From positions 1-62,123 of the forward strand of contig WGLZ01000035.1 in the NCBI GenBank assembly GCA_016471375.1: 62,123 nt of DNA, given 5' to 3'. The notes beneath the pieces were generated by a model. It saw only the letters and a program-made list of their open reading frames with translations. It was not told the origin of the DNA and ran no database searches. The translations under genes and the position numbers were made by a program. Source of the DNA: Cyanobacteria bacterium RI_101 (GTDB lineage Bacteria; Cyanobacteriota; Cyanobacteriia; Cyanobacteriales; Microcystaceae). Positions 54,639 to 62,123 of this stretch are shown in pieces (position 1 is the stretch's first letter; each line of letters opens with the position of its first letter).

Positions 54639-54653
54639 CGGTTGTTTAAGCGC

Positions 54654-56384
54654 CTAAGCTTCGAGCCAGCCCCGCAGAAGCGCCGACTGTCGCGGGGAGG
54701 GATGGGGCATGGGAGCCACCTCGTAGCGACTGGGCTGGGGCGCCTGGAGTTGGGCGGCAACGGTTTGTAGGCGGTCTTGATGAAAGTAGGTAATCTTAAC
54801 CCACTCCTGAGGTTGAAAATCCTGAAGCCGCTGGTTAAAGGTCTCGGCGCCGATTTTAAAACCATTGAGCGCCAAGAGTTCGTCTTCGCAACTAAGACCC
54901 GCTTGCTCCGCGGGGGAGCCGACGGCCACAAATTTAACCTTGACCCGTCCTCCTTCCGGTTGCAATTTAGCGCCGAAGTAGGGGGCGGGGTCGTCGTACT
55001 GAGGAGTGAGAACCAGACCAAAGGGTTCGAGGTAATCTTCTAGGGGCAGTTCCGTTAATCCGTAGAGATACTCTTGCCAGAAGTCCGCTAAATCGGCGCC
55101 GGCGACTTCGCGAATAACAGCCTCTAGTTCCGCTTCTCGAAAACCCTTTTCCGGCTGTCCAAAGCGCCGCCAGAGTTCCCGGAGAACGTCGTCGAAACTG
55201 CGTTGATTGTCGTGGCGCCGACGGATCAGGAGATCCAGCATTAAGGTGAGCAATTCCCCCTTGAGGTAGTAGGACATTTGGCAATTATCGCTATGGCTTT
55301 CCCGGCGGTAGAGCTTAATCCAAGCGTCGAAACTGGACTCCGCTAGGGGCTGAACTAAACGGCCGGGGGTCAGACGGTAACGGGTGATTTCCTTACTTAA
55401 ATTTTTTAAAAAAGTTGAGACATCATAGCGCCCAGCCCGGAGGGGAATGAGCAGATCGTAATAACTGGTGACGCCTTCGGAAAACCAGAGGCTAGGGGTG
55501 TAGTTTTCTTGATAATAATCAAAGGTTTCTAGGGCGATAGGCCGCAGGCGCTTGATATTCCAGAGATGAAAAAACTCGTGGGCCGCTAATTGCAGAAAGC
55601 GCTGATACTTTTCCGGCTCCCGAAAACCAAAACGGTTGTAATTAAGACTGCAACTCTCGCGATGCTCTAGACCGCCGTAGCCTTGGGAGGAGAGGTGGAG
55701 GATGAATAAATAACGCTCGTAGGGCAAGTCTCCCCAAATTTCCGCTTCCGTTTCAATAATCCGCTCTAAATCCGGGATCAGGCGCTCTGGATCTAAATTC
55801 CCCTCTCCCCAAACCGCTAATTGATGGGCTTTACCCCGGACGGCAAACTCGTAAACGGCTTGGGTTCCCATTTCCACCGGGCTGTCCACCAGGGTATCGA
55901 AATTCGGAACGTTGTAGATAAACGGATCCGTTTTTTCCGGTTCCAAAGCGACGCTCACCGTCCACTGGGAATAGGGGGGAATAATTTCTAGGGTTAAGGG
56001 ATGGTCTTCGTAGCCCGCCGCGGCTAAAAACAAAGCGGCGCCGTTAAAGTAGCCGTGGCTCCCGTCGAGGTGGTTGGTGCGCACCGAAAGCTCGTCGGCG
56101 TAAACCCGGTAGCTGATTTTGATCTCCGTCGCCCCGGCGCTGTCGATTCGCCAGTGATTTTTAGCCAGTTTAACCACCGGTCGCGCCTTGCCGTTCCCGT
56201 CTTCCGCCCGCAGATCCTGAAGATGGCGACTATATTCCCGAATCAGGTAAGACCCCGGCGTCCAAACCGGCATTTTCAACTCCAACTCCGGCGCCGACCA
56301 GTTCCGAACCGTGAGACAAACGCAAAAGTAGTGATTTTCGGGCTGGGGACAGGAAACTTGATACCAAAATTGGGGGGAGGGCAT
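54654..56384 (-). CDS. M61-family peptidase with PDZ domain
   Basis: A 576-residue metallopeptidase of the glycyl-aminopeptidase (M61) family. N-terminal beta-sandwich ('LELKMPVWTPGSYLIREYSR'), then the catalytic domain with zinc motif HEFFH in 'LAAHEFFHLWNIKRLRP' and a downstream Glu in 'LWFSEGVTSYYDLLI', and a C-terminal PDZ domain ('VGSPAEQAGLSCEDELLALN'). No signal peptide is obvious, so a cytoplasmic peptidase is likely. It converges with the dehydratase gene, with 15 bp between stops. Confidence 0.92.
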   Translation of the reverse strand: MPSPQFWYQVSCPQPENHYFCVCLTVRNWSAPELELKMPVWTPGSYLIREYSRHLQDLRAEDGNGKARPVVKLAKNHWRIDSAGATEIKISYRVYADELSVRTNHLDGSHGYFNGAALFLAAAGYEDHPLTLEIIPPYSQWTVSVALEPEKTDPFIYNVPNFDTLVDSPVEMGTQAVYEFAVRGKAHQLAVWGEGNLDPERLIPDLERIIETEAEIWGDLPYERYLFILHLSSQGYGGLEHRESCSLNYNRFGFREPEKYQRFLQLAAHEFFHLWNIKRLRPIALETFDYYQENYTPSLWFSEGVTSYYDLLIPLRAGRYDVSTFLKNLSKEITRYRLTPGRLVQPLAESSFDAWIKLYRRESHSDNCQMSYYLKGELLTLMLDLLIRRRHDNQRSFDDVLRELWRRFGQPEKGFREAELEAVIREVAGADLADFWQEYLYGLTELPLEDYLEPFGLVLTPQYDDPAPYFGAKLQPEGGRVKVKFVAVGSPAEQAGLSCEDELLALNGFKIGAETFNQRLQDFQPQEWVKITYFHQDRLQTVAAQLQAPQPSRYEVAPMPHPSPRQSALLRGWLEA

Positions 56385-56541
56385 GGCGACGAGGACGAAA
56401 TCTAATCCCGTTTTTCGGAGGAGCTTTAGAATAGCATAGCTGAATCACCGTCAGGAAAACCGCGACCGTCCCCCGGCGCCGGACTTGTCGATTCGGCGGC
56501 GAGGATGTCAAATTAAGCTAAAGATCATTCTCTGGATTTTT

Positions 56542-57564
56542 ATGGACTACGCCGTTGTCATTCAAGGGCTACAAAAACGCTACGGCGCCGTTACAGCTCT
56601 GCGAGACATTACCCTAGCGGCGCCGCGGGGAGAAATTTACGGGCTATTGGGGCCCAACGGCGCCGGTAAAACCACGACGATTCGCTGTCTCTGCACCCTC
56701 TCCAAACCCGACGGCGGCCGCCTAGAGGTGGACGGCATCTCCGCCATCGACCAACCGAGGGAAGCCCGGCGCCGGTTGGGTTACGTGGCCCAGGAGGTGG
56801 CGCTGGATAAAATCCTCACCGGGCGGGAACTCCTGCGGCTCCAGGCGGCGCTGTACCATCTGCCCCGGCCCCTGGCTCAAGAACGGATTGAAACCCTATT
56901 AACACAACTGGGACTTCAGGACTACGCCAACCAAAAAATCGGCGCCTATTCCGGCGGTCTGCGGAAACGGTTAGATTTAGCCGCCGGGCTACTCCATCAG
57001 CCCTCGGTTTTAGTTTTAGACGAACCCTCCGTGGGGCTGGACATTGAAAGCCGTTTTATTCTCTGGGCGTTTTTACGCCAACTGCGCCAGAACGGAACCA
57101 CGGTCTTAATTACTAGCCATTACCTCGAAGAAATCGACGCCCTGGCGGATCGCTTGGCCATTATCGACAAAGGTCGGGTCATCGCCGAGGGAACGCCCCA
57201 GGAGCTTAAAAATCGGGTGGGGGGCGACCGGGTGGCGCTGAAAATTCGGGAATTTACCCCCCTGGAGGAGGCCCAAAAGGCGGAGGTGCTGTTAAAGTCC
57301 CTGCCCTTTGTGGAAGAAATCATTATTAACGGCGCTCAGGGCAATACCTTGAATTTAATTGTCAGAGCCAAGAGCAACGGCCTGAGCCAAATTGAGCAGA
57401 CCCTTTTAAATCAGGGCTTACCCCTCTTTAGCCTGGCTCAGTCCCGCCCCAGCCTCGACGACGTTTACCTGGCCGCCACCGGCCAAACCCTGCTGGACGC
57501 CGAATTAGCCGGCGCCGCTCAACGGGATCTCAAAGCCGAGAAAAAACAAGCCATGACGGCTTAG
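56542..57564 (+). CDS. DrrA-type ABC exporter ATPase
   Basis: A 340-residue ABC ATPase of the daunorubicin-resistance type. Walker A 'GPNGAGKTTT', Q-loop 'GYVAQEVALDKILTGRELL', signature 'YSGGLRKRLDLAAGLL', Walker B 'VLVLDEPSVGLD' and the C-terminal extension ending 'SRPSLDDVYLAATGQTLLDA' (the DDVYL motif of DrrA). Start at 56542 ('MDYAVVIQGLQKRYG') rather than the longer frame. The ABC-2 permease expected downstream is not present; uvrC follows after a repeat, so the partner is encoded elsewhere. Confidence 0.88.
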   Translation: MDYAVVIQGLQKRYGAVTALRDITLAAPRGEIYGLLGPNGAGKTTTIRCLCTLSKPDGGRLEVDGISAIDQPREARRRLGYVAQEVALDKILTGRELLRLQAALYHLPRPLAQERIETLLTQLGLQDYANQKIGAYSGGLRKRLDLAAGLLHQPSVLVLDEPSVGLDIESRFILWAFLRQLRQNGTTVLITSHYLEEIDALADRLAIIDKGRVIAEGTPQELKNRVGGDRVALKIREFTPLEEAQKAEVLLKSLPFVEEIIINGAQGNTLNLIVRAKSNGLSQIEQTLLNQGLPLFSLAQSRPSLDDVYLAATGQTLLDAELAGAAQRDLKAEKKQAMTA

Positions 57565-57567
57565 AGA

Positions 57568-57722
57568 CGTTGATCCCCCCTAGCCCCCCTTGGAAAGGCT
57601 ACCGCGTAAACATATCTACCCATCAGCCTCGTTTTGCCCCTCCAGCCCCCCCATTTTGGGGGAGTTCGGAGCTTTTCTGAGTTCAAAGTCCCCCTTACCA
57701 AGGGTGATTTAGGGGAATCTAC
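57568..57722. repeat. Dispersed intergenic repeat, copy 2
   Basis: Contains 'CATCTACCCATCAGC' (here TATCTACCCATCAGCC), CCCCCCCATTTTGGGGGAG and 'TCTGAGTTCAAAGTCCCCCT', the same series as at 37281-37445 and 61960-62123. It fills the spacer after the ABC ATPase gene and may also act as a terminator-like hairpin. Confidence 0.8.
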
Positions 57723-57831
57723 AGAGAGACCTAGAGACTTGCCAAATATCCTTTTAAACTTAAGAATAGCCGGCTTAACCCTGCGCCCATGACAGACGTC
57801 TCCCCTGATAAACGCTTTTAACCCTGTGAGT

Positions 57832-59679
57832 ATGACCGGCGCCCTCCGTCGCGACCCCAAAGCCCTCGAAGCCCGTTTGCGGGAAATTCCCCCGGAGCCG
57901 GGAGTGTATCTCATGCGGGACGCCCAGGGCGATATCCTTTACATCGGCAAAGCTAAAAAACTACGGACGCGGGTGCGCTCCTATTTCCGAGAGTCCCAAC
58001 CCCACGCGCCTCGTATCGCCTTGATGATCCAACAGGTGAATGAGATTGAATTTATTGTCACCGATACGGAGAGCGAGGCTCTGGCGCTGGAAGCCAATTT
58101 AATTAAACAACACCAGCCCCATTTTAATATTCTCCTCAAGGACGACAAAAGATATCCCTATGTTTGTATCACTTGGTCGGAAACTTATCCCCGTCTGTTC
58201 ATCACCCGTCGGCGCCGACCCCAGAGCGCCCAGGATCGTTACTACGGCCCCTATGTGGATAGCCAAAGTCTAAGACGAACGCTACAACTGATTAAACGAA
58301 TTTTTCCCCTACGACAACGACCCCAACCCCTCTTTAAAAATCGTCCCTGTTTGAACTACGACCTAGGGCGCTGTCCGGGGGTCTGCCAAGGCTTGATTAC
58401 CCCGGAGGAGTATCGGCAAACCCTCGCTCAGGTGGCCATGATTTTCCAGGGACGAAGCCAAGAACTAAGCCAAAGGCTAGAGCGGGAGATGACGGCGGCG
58501 GCGGCGAATCTGGAATTTGAGCGCGCGGCCCGTCTGCGGGATCAACTTCAGGCGCTACAAAGTCTCCACCGGGATCAAAAGGTCAGTTTGCCCAAGGACA
58601 CGGTTTCCCAAGATGTTGTCGCCCTGGCTCGGGACGAGGAGCGCTGCGCGATTCAACTCTTCCAAATTCGGGCCGGTCGTCTGGTGGGGCGCCTGGGCTA
58701 CTTCAGCGCCAGCTTGGGGGCGGAAACCGGGGCTATTTTGCAACGGGTGTTGGAAGCGCATTACCAGCAGGTGGAGGATCTGGAAATTCCGGCGGAAATC
58801 CTCGCGCAGGCGCCGCTCCCGGAGGGGGACTGGCTGGCGGACTGGTTAAGCGGGCGTCGGGGCCGCAAGGTGACGATGACGACGCCGCAACGGGCCGGGA
58901 AATTGGAGTTAGTGGAAATGGCGGAGCGCAACGCTCGCTATGAATTAGAGCGGGCGCGGCGTCAGACGGAGCGTCAGGAGCGGGATTTGGAAGATTTGGC
59001 GGGGCTGTTGGGGATGGAGACTTGGCCGAAACGGATCGAAGGCTACGATATTTCCCACTTCCAAGGCGCCGAGGCCGTGGCCTCCCAGGTGGTCTTTATC
59101 GACGGAGCGCCGGCGAAGCAACATTACCGGCGCTATAAAATCAAAACCCCCGCCGTTCGTCCCGGCCATTCCGACGATTTCGCCAGTTTGGCGGAGGTGA
59201 TGGAGCGCCGCTTTCGGGAGGGGAAAGGGGGGGAAAATTCCGAGGATTTTCCCGATTTGTTAATGATCGACGGCGGCAAGGGGCAACTCTCGGCGGTGGT
59301 CAAAGTTTTAGAGGCGCTAGACCTACTGGACAGTTTAACGGTGGTTAGCCTGGCCAAACAACGGGAAGAAATCTTCCGCCCCGGAGCGAAGGAACCTCTC
59401 GCCGCCGACCCGGAGCAACCCGCAGTCCAACTCCTCCGCCGCGTCCGGGACGAGGCCCACCGTTTCGCCCTCGGTTTTCATCGTCAACGGCGCTTAAATC
59501 AAAGTCGGCGCTCTCGTTTAGAAGAAATTCCGGGGTTGGGCTTCGAGCGCCAGAAAAAACTGCTGGCCCATTTTCATTCCCTGGACTACATCGGCGCCGC
59601 TAGTCTAGAGCAACTGCAAGCGGTGGAAGGTATCGGCCCCCAACTGGCGGCGGCCATTTATCGCTATTTTCATCCCTGA
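57832..59679 (+). CDS. uvrC: Excinuclease ABC subunit C
   Basis: UvrC makes both incisions in nucleotide-excision repair with UvrAB. The 615 residues contain an N-terminal GIY-YIG nuclease ('[20 protein letters not shown]'), a UVR domain for UvrB binding ('[20 protein letters not shown]'), an RNase-H-like second nuclease ('[20 protein letters not shown]', '[20 protein letters not shown]') and a C-terminal double HhH ('[16 protein letters not shown]'). A GTG two codons earlier opens the frame; the ATG at 57832 is used. Confidence 0.96.
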   Translation: MTGALRRDPKALEARLREIPPEPGVYLMRDAQGDILYIGKAKKLRTRVRSYFRESQPHAPRIALMIQQVNEIEFIVTDTESEALALEANLIKQHQPHFNILLKDDKRYPYVCITWSETYPRLFITRRRRPQSAQDRYYGPYVDSQSLRRTLQLIKRIFPLRQRPQPLFKNRPCLNYDLGRCPGVCQGLITPEEYRQTLAQVAMIFQGRSQELSQRLEREMTAAAANLEFERAARLRDQLQALQSLHRDQKVSLPKDTVSQDVVALARDEERCAIQLFQIRAGRLVGRLGYFSASLGAETGAILQRVLEAHYQQVEDLEIPAEILAQAPLPEGDWLADWLSGRRGRKVTMTTPQRAGKLELVEMAERNARYELERARRQTERQERDLEDLAGLLGMETWPKRIEGYDISHFQGAEAVASQVVFIDGAPAKQHYRRYKIKTPAVRPGHSDDFASLAEVMERRFREGKGGENSEDFPDLLMIDGGKGQLSAVVKVLEALDLLDSLTVVSLAKQREEIFRPGAKEPLAADPEQPAVQLLRRVRDEAHRFALGFHRQRRLNQSRRSRLEEIPGLGFERQKKLLAHFHSLDYIGAASLEQLQAVEGIGPQLAAAIYRYFHP

Positions 59680-59740
59680 GGCGGCGGCCTCTCGACCCTT
59701 CCGCTAGGCGGACAGAGCCAGCGCCCGGAAGGGGCGCGCT

Positions 59741-60835
59741 TCATTTGGGAGTCGGCGAGTTTTTTCGCCAAAGATCCCGGCGGGTCACCGTCCCGTTCGG
59801 CGCCGTAATTTGGGGAGGAAGCGCCGTCAGATCGACAGGTTTGAGCGTTTTGAGGTCATAGGTGGTATCTCGTATTTCCAGAGGATTGAAATCGACGTCT
59901 AACAGAGTTAATGTCTTCCGGGGCGGTAGGGCGCTTTGCAGGAGTTGACGGGGCCCGCCCCCCAGCGCCCCGGCGTGGAGCAGTTCTAGTTTCCCCTTAG
60001 CGCCGGGATAATAGGCGTGGTGATGACCGCTAACGTAAGTGTGAACTTGATAAGTTTCCAACAACCGCCGGAGAGCGTCGGCGTTATTGAGGTAATTCCC
60101 GGCGCTGTCCCGACCCTTCGCCACGGCGTAGAGGGGCAGATGCCCGATAGCGATCTTGAGCTTGGCCTGTTGAGCCGCGGCGCTTTGCAGACTGGTTTCC
60201 GTCCAGCGGAGGACTTCCGGGGGAATCTGGGCCGCGGAGGCGTCCCAAACCAGGAAGAAAATATCCTTGAGGGTAAAGCTGTAATAAAAGGGGAAATGAG
60301 CTTGATCCAGAAAATCCAGACCTGGGGCGTGACGGGGGTTTTGCCAGTGGGCCTGGGCTAAACGGCGCTCCTGGGCAAAGGTTAAATCGCCTTGAAAAAC
60401 GGCGCCGGAGCCGTCGTGGTTGCCGATGGTGAAACCGAGGGGAATTTGGGCCGCCCGCAGAGGAGCGCCGATGTGATGGTCAAAGGCGGCCCACATGGCT
60501 TGAATTTGGGCGACGGTGAGGGAGCGTTTTTGACCCGCGATCATATCGCCGCCGCAGAGAACCAGATCCGGTTTCCATTGGGGAATCAGCTTAATGGCCC
60601 GCTCTACCTCCGGTTCATAGGTCGTGGCGCCGTATTGACTGTTCAAATCGCTAATGACAATAATCCGGGCTTCCCCCTGGGGAACACCCGCCAAACCGGA
60701 GGGCGCCGGACTGGGGCGGGGCGTTACAACCGGCGCCGGGGCGGAAGTTGAAAGGCCTTGACGGCAGGCGCTTAGCCCCCAAAGACCAAGGGCGCCGCTG
60801 GCGAAGCAAATCAATTGACGACGATGGAGAGTCAT
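59741..60835 (-). CDS. Exported metallophosphoesterase
   Basis: A 364-residue calcineurin-like phosphoesterase. The N-terminus 'MTLHRRQLICFASGALGLWG' with 'LSAC' is a signal with an RR pair and lipobox-like Cys, so a Tat-type or lipoprotein export is plausible. A Pro/Ser-rich linker follows, then metal motifs 'IIVISDLNSQYG' (D), 'LVLCGGDMIAGQ' (GD), 'FTIGNHDGSG' (GNHD), 'IGHLPLY' and 'YVSGHHHAYY'. The first motif has D-x-N where D-x-H is usual, so one metal ligand may differ. The substrate is unknown. Confidence 0.88.
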   Translation of the reverse strand: MTLHRRQLICFASGALGLWGLSACRQGLSTSAPAPVVTPRPSPAPSGLAGVPQGEARIIVISDLNSQYGATTYEPEVERAIKLIPQWKPDLVLCGGDMIAGQKRSLTVAQIQAMWAAFDHHIGAPLRAAQIPLGFTIGNHDGSGAVFQGDLTFAQERRLAQAHWQNPRHAPGLDFLDQAHFPFYYSFTLKDIFFLVWDASAAQIPPEVLRWTETSLQSAAAQQAKLKIAIGHLPLYAVAKGRDSAGNYLNNADALRRLLETYQVHTYVSGHHHAYYPGAKGKLELLHAGALGGGPRQLLQSALPPRKTLTLLDVDFNPLEIRDTTYDLKTLKPVDLTALPPQITAPNGTVTRRDLWRKNSPTPK

Positions 60836-60844
60836 AAAACAGTC

Positions 60845-60995
60845 TCAAGTCAACTCCTCCCTTACCAAGGCTACGGCGTATACAGATCTCGATTAAAAAC
60901 CTGTTGGGGAGTTGGATCTCCCTACGCTTCGGCGTCGCTCACTTTGACAGGCTCAGTGGAGTCCAGCGGGGCAATCTTCCTTTGTAAGGGGGATT
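60845..60995. repeat. Dispersed intergenic repeat, inverted and partial
   Basis: Carries GTATACAGATCTCG, the inverse of the CGAGATCTGTATAC block of the 46.9 and 61.7 kb copies, and 'TTTGACAGGCTCAGTGGAG', the inverse of the 'CTCCACTGAGC' block at 61843. It fills most of the spacer between the phosphoesterase and smpB. Confidence 0.7.
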
Positions 60996-61023
60996 AACGA
61001 TAGTTTCTCGGGGCGGAGTCTAA

Positions 61024-61052
61024 TTCTCATCTTAAAACCAGAGTGGTATGCT
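61024..61052 (+). promoter_or_regulatory. Candidate promoter of smpB
   Basis: TTCTCA (61024-61029), a 17-bp spacer and TATGCT (61047-61052). It ends 9 bp before the ATG, so the transcript would be almost leaderless if used. Confidence 0.4.
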
Positions 61053-61061
61053 AGAAAGACT

Positions 61062-61535
61062 ATGGCTAAATCCGACGATACAAAGAAAGTTAAAATCCTC
61101 AGCGACAACCGCCAGGCCCGTCACCTCTACGAAATCCTCGAAACCTATGAGGCGGGCATCGAACTCAAGGGCACGGAAGTTAAGTCCCTGCGGGCGGGGA
61201 AGGCTAATTTAAGAGACGGCTACGCCTTGATTAAAAACGGCGAGGCCTGGCTTTTGAACGTCCACATTTCCCCCTACGAGGCCAGCGGTCAGTACTTTAA
61301 CCACGACCCCCGGCGCTCTCGTAAGCTTTTACTGCATAACTGGGAGATCCGCAAATTGATTGGACAAGTGGAGCAAAAGGGCTTGACCCTAGTGCCGCTG
61401 AAACTCTACATGAAGGGCAGTTGGGTCAAAGTGACCCTGGGTTTGGGTCGCGGCAAAAAACTCCACGATAAACGGGAAACCCTCAAGCGCCGCCAAGATG
61501 AACGGGATATGTCTAGGGCGATGAAACAGTATTAG
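61062..61535 (+). CDS. smpB: SsrA-binding protein SmpB
   Basis: SmpB delivers tmRNA to stalled ribosomes for trans-translation. The 157 residues show '[20 protein letters not shown]', '[20 protein letters not shown]', '[20 protein letters not shown]' and '[20 protein letters not shown]', ending in the basic tail '[20 protein letters not shown]' that inserts in the mRNA channel. Length and motifs are normal. The tmRNA gene is not in the window. A repeat field follows the stop. Confidence 0.97.
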   Translation: MAKSDDTKKVKILSDNRQARHLYEILETYEAGIELKGTEVKSLRAGKANLRDGYALIKNGEAWLLNVHISPYEASGQYFNHDPRRSRKLLLHNWEIRKLIGQVEQKGLTLVPLKLYMKGSWVKVTLGLGRGKKLHDKRETLKRRQDERDMSRAMKQY

Positions 61536-62123
61536 GGGTTTGATCCCCCCTTTAGAAAGCTAACGTGTGTACACAACTGTCAAAATCCCCCCTAACCCCC
61601 CTTGGAAAGGGGGGAACCCGCTTCAAAGTCCCCCTTGCAAAGGGGGATTTAGGGGGATAAAGCCCAAAACTGAGTCTTTAACCGAGATCTGTGTATACCG
61701 TAGCCTTAGAAAGGGGGGAACTCGATACCAACTCCAAGTCCCTACTTCGACAGGTGTTACAGTGAGCTTGGCCACTGAGCTTGTCGAAGTGTGTCGAATT
61801 GCTCAGTACAGCACCTTACAAAGGGGGATTGTTCCACTGGACTCCACTGAGCTTGTCGAAGTGAGTAACGCCGATAACGTTCCGGTAGAGAGACAGCAGA
61901 TCGACCATAGCGATCAACACTCAACTATAGCAAATTTAAATGAATCATGAACAGGGTGCGATTTGCGCCCCCCTTTCTAAGGCTACCGTGTACACACATC
62001 TACCCATCAGCCTCGTTTTGCCCCCCCAGCCCCCCAATTTTGGGGGGAGTTCGGAGCTTTTCTGAATTCAAAGTCCCCCAGAATTGGGGGATTTAGGGGG
62101 CGAGATCAGGTTAATGGCAAAAC
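61536..62123. repeat. Dense field of nested intergenic repeats running off the window
   Basis: No gene lies here. G-rich palindromes (CCCCCCTT..AAGGGGGG and CCCCCTTGCAAAGGGGG) alternate with 'GAGCTTGTCGAAGTG' units (about 61779-61793 and 61850-61864), a MITE-like left end at 61923 and the 'CATCTACCCATCAGCC' series from about 61995. An apparent plus-strand frame at 61567-61950 is made entirely of these repeats. It is probably a nest of insertions. Confidence 0.8.

Noticed and set aside
57561-57914. 117-residue minus-strand frame across the repeat and the uvrC 5' end
   Set aside because: Repeat-derived and overlaps the GIY-YIG coding region of uvrC.
61779-61864. GAGCTTGTCGAAGTG units as a regulatory site
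   Set aside because: This is a widespread bacterial intergenic repeat and lies in a repeat nest with no gene nearby to regulate.
61567-61950. 127-residue plus-strand frame
   Set aside because: Every segment is a copy of intergenic repeats found elsewhere in the window in other frames; no start signal or domain.

Overview
The window is a cyanobacterial chromosome segment. Several genes are cyanobacterium-specific: a PedR-like regulator, an SLH/OprB-type iron-uptake porin, DUF3181, DUF29, a lumenal-type pentapeptide protein, a PATAN response regulator and Kai clock genes. The host is fairly GC-rich, and the palindrome GGCGCC (usually CGGCGCCG) recurs several times per kb through almost all native genes. 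I noticed no copy of the usual cyanobacterial HIP1 octamer GCGATCGC. I cannot name the species.

Layout. 0-9 kb: edge of an IS transposase, an amino-acid ABC ATPase (NatE type), a 7Fe-like ferredoxin, a TPR protein, a group 2 sigma factor closely followed by a NERD-domain SF1 helicase, DUF29, ychF and ggt. 9-13 kb: TolC-like protein, then a Wzc-like chain-length/ATPase protein across a polypurine/polypyrimidine spacer. 13-19 kb: purK and a secreted pentapeptide protein, divergent from three overlapping genes (hybrid kinase, receiver-kinase, MEKHLA/PAS protein), then rnz. 19-26.4 kb (minus): DUF3181, a 2-TM protein, tmk, gtrA, a D12-class adenine methylase, an AT-rich insert with a HEPN protein and a DUF262 protein, and ilvD. 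26.4-34.7 kb: moaE, a Calx-beta/glycoside-hydrolase-like protein, a minus-strand cluster (hisN-like, two DUF488 genes, a probable dual-OB protein), a methyltransferase, a Pro/Glu-rich protein that shares a C-terminal module with the dual-OB protein, and cysK. 34.7-41.6 kb: porin, an apparent 23-codon gene with its own promoter and terminator, dprA, kaiB and kaiA of the KaiA3/KaiB3 type without kaiC, mtnP, pedR and a HIT protein. 41.6-49.9 kb: NYN protein, egtB-egtD-thiE operon, a broken DUF4160 gene beside DUF2442, MITE-like repeats, typA, a pentapeptide gene and initiator tRNA-Met. 50-62 kb: ligA, PATAN-REC, EAL, a pterin dehydratase, M61 peptidase, DrrA-type ATPase, uvrC, a metallophosphoesterase, smpB and a dense repeat field.

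Most of the window is housekeeping metabolism and repair. The parts that stand out are the split clock pair, the DUF488/dual-OB cluster, the AT-rich HEPN-DUF262 insert, the overlapping signalling operon, the tiny independent gene at 37.1 kb and the unusual genome-wide palindrome. Start codons were moved from the longest reading frame where an internal ATG or GTG fits family N-termini or a ribosome-binding site better. All family assignments rest on motif reading and memory of the families; no database search was run.
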